Positions 41,926 to 44,346 of a stretch of 44,346 nucleotides of DNA are shown here, in pieces. How positions within the stretch are numbered: position 1 is the first letter of the stretch; each line of letters starts with the position of its first letter. Below the pieces are notes generated by a model, which saw only the letters and a list, made by a program, of their open reading frames with translations, did not search any database and had not been told where the DNA came from. The DNA comes from Ferrovaceae bacterium (lineage in GTDB: Bacteria; Pseudomonadota; Gammaproteobacteria; Burkholderiales; Ferrovaceae), in NCBI GenBank assembly GCA_027311025.1, contig DAICZS010000013.1, forward strand, positions 1 through 44,346, written 5' to 3'. A program made the position numbers and the translations under genes.

Positions 41926-42619
41926 GGCAGCAGTTCTGGAAGCAAGCCCCATTATCACGGCCCAGGGCGTGGGCAAGCAAGTCATGATGCCCGGTGGGGC
42001 CCTCACCATCCTCGAGGATGTCAGTTTTACCGTGAACGCGGGAGAGCGCGTGGCCATCGTGGGGGTGTCGGGTTCCGGCAAGTCCACCCTCATCGGCCTG
42101 CTTGCGGGGCTCGATCTGCCCAGCACGGGGCGCATCACCCTGGCCGGACAAGACCTGGCGGCGCTGGACGAAGACGGCCGGGCGCGGCTGCGCGGCCAGA
42201 CCGTGGGCTTTGTGTTCCAGACCTTCCAGTTGCTGCCGGGGCTCACTGCCCTGGAAAACGTCATGCTGCCCCTGGAGCTTGCCGGCACCGCCAGTGCCGA
42301 ACCCCAGGCTGGGCAACTGCTGCAACGCGTGGGCCTCGCCACGCGCGCGCAGCACTATCCGCGAGAGCTCTCCGGTGGCGAGCAGCAGCGCGTGGCCCTG
42401 GCGCGGGCCTTTGCCACGGCACCGGCCGTGCTCTTTGCCGACGAGCCCACCGGCAACCTCGATGCCCACACCGGCGAAAAAATTGCCGACCTGCTCTTCG
42501 AGCTCAATGAGTCTTCAGGCACCACCCTCGTGCTCGTCACCCACGACGAGCGCATGGCAGACCGTTGTGGGCGACGCCTGCACCTTGATGCCGGGCGCCT
42601 CACCCGCGATGAACGTTAA
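41924..42619 (+). CDS. ybbA: ABC transporter ATP-binding protein YbbA
   Basis: 231 residues from MAAVLEASPII, with AAGGA upstream. Walker A GVSGSGKST, Q-loop VFQTFQLLPGL, signature LSGGEQQRVALARA, Walker B VLFADEPTGN, H-loop LVTHDERMA. LolD/MacB-like subfamily partnered with the YbbP permease encoded next. Overlaps ybbP by 11 bases. Confidence 0.95.
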   Translation: MAAVLEASPIITAQGVGKQVMMPGGALTILEDVSFTVNAGERVAIVGVSGSGKSTLIGLLAGLDLPSTGRITLAGQDLAALDEDGRARLRGQTVGFVFQTFQLLPGLTALENVMLPLELAGTASAEPQAGQLLQRVGLATRAQHYPRELSGGEQQRVALARAFATAPAVLFADEPTGNLDAHTGEKIADLLFELNESSGTTLVLVTHDERMADRCGRRLHLDAGRLTRDER

Positions 42620-44346
42620 CCGCATGGCCTGGCGGTTTCTGCGGCGCGACGGACGCGCCGGGGAACTGCACATGCTGGTGCTGGCACTCGTCATTGCCGT
42701 GGCCGCCACCACGGCCATCGGCTTTTTTACCGACCGCCTGCAGCGCGCCATGCGCCAGCAGTCGGCCGAACTGCTGGGCGCCGACCTGGTCCTGAAAAGC
42801 CCGCGCCCGCTGGATGAGGCCTGGCTTGCGAAGGCGCGCACGCTCGGCCTGCGCGACAGCGCCCTGCTGGAGTTTCCCAGCGTGGTGCTGCATGGCGAAG
42901 CCCTGCAACTGTGCAGCGTTCGCGCCGTGGCGCCCGGCTATCCCCTGCGCGGGGTGCTGCGCACCGCCACCACCGTGGAAGGGGTGGCAAGCGACACGCA
43001 CGAGATCCCGGCCGAGGGCGAAGCCTGGGTGGAGGCGCGCCTCCTGCCGCTGTTGCAGGTGCAGCTGGGCGAGCCCATCACCCTGGGGCACCAGGTCTTG
43101 CGCATCACGCGCATCCTGGCCTTCCAGCCCGGCAGCGCCGGCAATTTTGCGGCGCTCTCGCCCGCGGTATTGATCCGTCTTGGCGATGCCGAACGCGCCG
43201 GGGTCCTAGCCCCGGGCAGTCGCGTCACCTACGGGGTGCAGCTTGCGGGAGGAGCTGGCGCCCTCACCGATTTCAGGCGCTGGCTCACGCCGCAACTGCC
43301 CCCCAGCGTGATGCTGCGCGATGTGCATGACAGCGGGCCGGCGGTGAGCGTGGCGTTGGATCGCGCCGAACGCTACCTGGGGCTGGCAAGCCTCGCCACC
43401 GTGCTGCTGGCTGGCGTGGCCGTGGCCATGGGTGCGCGTCGCTACAGCGAGCGTCACTTCGACGTCAGTGCCATGCTGCGCTGCCTGGGGGCAACGCAAC
43501 GGGAACTGGTGGGCCTGTACTTGCGCCAGTTGCTGATGATCGGTTTCATGGGCAGTGCGCTGGGCGTGTTGCTGGGCTATTCCGCCCACTTAGGGCTGTT
43601 GCTGCTGCTGCGCACGCTTTTGCCTGCGCTGTTGCCGCCCCCCGGGCCGTGGCCTGCACTGCTGGGATTCTTCACGGGACTGCTGATGCTGGCGGGCTTT
43701 GCCATGCCCCCGGTGCTACGCCTGCGCGCGGTGCCGGCCCTGCGCGTGCTGCGCCGCGAACTTGCGCCACTGCCGCTGCGCGCCTGGATAGTGTATGGCG
43801 CGGCACTCACCAGCATGACCCTGCTGTTGTGGCGCTATACGGACAGCGCCACGCTGACCTTCACCGTGCTGGGCGGCACGCTGGCGGCACTCGTGGTCTT
43901 TGGGGGGCTGGCCTGGGCCCTGCTGCGCGCCAGCCGCGTGCTGGTGCACGGCGTGGGGGTGTCCTGGCGGTTTGGGCTGCACACCCTGTGGCGCCGCCCC
44001 ACCCTGGCCATCGGCCAGATCCTGGCCTTCGGCCTCGTGCTGATGGCCATGGCACTGGTGGCGCTGTTGCGCGGCGACCTGCTCGCCACCTGGCAGTCCC
44101 AGTTGCCGGCCACGGCGCCCAACCATTTCGTCATCAATGTGCTGCCCGAGGCCGTGGAAGGGTTCACCGGGTTTCTGCGCACGCATCACATCGCCAACGC
44201 GGACCTGTACCCCATGGTGCGCGGGCGACTCTCTGCCGTGAACGGCGTGCTGGTGGGCGAGCGCCCCGGTTTTGCCGAGGACGAGACCACGCGGCGCGAA
44301 CTGAACCTCACCTGGAGCAGTACCCTGCCCCAGGACAATACTCTCG
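42609..44346 (+). CDS. ybbP: ABC transporter permease YbbP, cut by window end
   Basis: 579 residues visible from MNVNRMAWRFLRRDGRAGEL. Hydrophobic segment near 22-42, a periplasmic MacB-like region (about 45-250), then FtsX-type membrane blocks (YLGLASLATVLLAGVAVAMG, MLRCLGATQRELVGLYLRQL, LLGFFTGLLMLAGFA, and onward). Family members have about 800 residues with ten segments, so roughly a quarter is missing past base 44346. Forms an exporter with YbbA. Confidence 0.93.
   Translation, partial: MNVNRMAWRFLRRDGRAGELHMLVLALVIAVAATTAIGFFTDRLQRAMRQQSAELLGADLVLKSPRPLDEAWLAKARTLGLRDSALLEFPSVVLHGEALQLCSVRAVAPGYPLRGVLRTATTVEGVASDTHEIPAEGEAWVEARLLPLLQVQLGEPITLGHQVLRITRILAFQPGSAGNFAALSPAVLIRLGDAERAGVLAPGSRVTYGVQLAGGAGALTDFRRWLTPQLPPSVMLRDVHDSGPAVSVALDRAERYLGLASLATVLLAGVAVAMGARRYSERHFDVSAMLRCLGATQRELVGLYLRQLLMIGFMGSALGVLLGYSAHLGLLLLLRTLLPALLPPPGPWPALLGFFTGLLMLAGFAMPPVLRLRAVPALRVLRRELAPLPLRAWIVYGAALTSMTLLLWRYTDSATLTFTVLGGTLAALVVFGGLAWALLRASRVLVHGVGVSWRFGLHTLWRRPTLAIGQILAFGLVLMAMALVALLRGDLLATWQSQLPATAPNHFVINVLPEAVEGFTGFLRTHHIANADLYPMVRGRLSAVNGVLVGERPGFAEDETTRRELNLTWSSTLPQDNTL

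Noticed and set aside
41926-42342. N-terminal extension of tesA to a 345-residue frame
   Set aside because: It would lie antisense within ybbA and place the clear signal peptide in the middle of the protein.
1-44346. tRNA, rRNA and riboswitch genes
   Set aside because: None of the gaps contains a recognisable cloverleaf, rRNA segment or known riboswitch core by eye; a covariance search was not possible.

Overview
The window reads as a stretch of a Gram-negative, GC-rich chromosome, most likely a betaproteobacterium. Supporting signs are the miaB-ybeZ-ybeY-ybeX-lnt operon, the tesA/ybbA/ybbP arrangement, a neighbouring DUF2844/DUF3443 pair, a Pal-like lipoprotein, outer-membrane barrels and dense GGDEF/EAL signalling. 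The genus is not determined. I found no rRNA, tRNA or CRISPR array.

Region 1 (1-13465, minus strand). A signalling block is transcribed leftward: a chemoreceptor, a GAF histidine kinase with its LuxR-type regulator, a lone receiver, and two large GAF-GGDEF-EAL proteins. It runs 2 bases short of a FadE-type acyl-CoA dehydrogenase, followed by a small secreted protein and a thiolase cut by the window edge. Second-messenger control and beta-oxidation genes are therefore contiguous.

Region 2 (13593-22637, plus strand). An EipA-like DUF1134 protein is followed by a vWA / PP2C / zinc-ribbon kinase triad of the TerY-P (YegL/YegK/YegI) type and a YciB-like membrane protein overlapping the kinase stop. 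Then comes the housekeeping operon for tRNA modification, RNA processing and lipoprotein acylation, ending in a perfect hairpin.

Region 3 (22680-28237), accessory. It holds two outer-membrane barrel proteins (one behind a good Fur box), a cysteine-rich small protein with a tiny basic companion, a hairpin-rich non-coding stretch, a two-gene secreted/membrane unit, two toxin-antitoxin pairs of PIN type, a pair of 59-bp repeats, and the solo right end of a lost TnpB transposon.

Region 4 (28268-32587). A leftward three-gene operon encodes a formate/nitrite-type channel, a fused PP2C phosphatase-kinase and cyanase; this suggests phospho-controlled anion (possibly cyanate) uptake feeding cyanate hydrolysis. 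A PAS histidine kinase diverges from it.

Region 5 (32668-37977). Secreted or envelope proteins: a propeller-like protein, a YdcF/ElyC-like protein, a membrane metallophosphoesterase, DUF2844 and DUF3443. DUF3443 carries two pepsin-like D(T/S)GS motifs. A REP-like palindrome is embedded in frame in the DUF2844 signal peptide.

Region 6 (38012-44346). A toxin-antitoxin graveyard (vapB, remnants of vapC and higB, a broken higA) is invaded by a complete TnpB element whose ends can be placed to the base. The element carries a 46-residue ribbon-helix-helix gene translationally coupled to tnpB, with a likely operator in its promoter. A Pal-like lipoprotein, tesA and ybbA-ybbP follow, the last cut by the window end.
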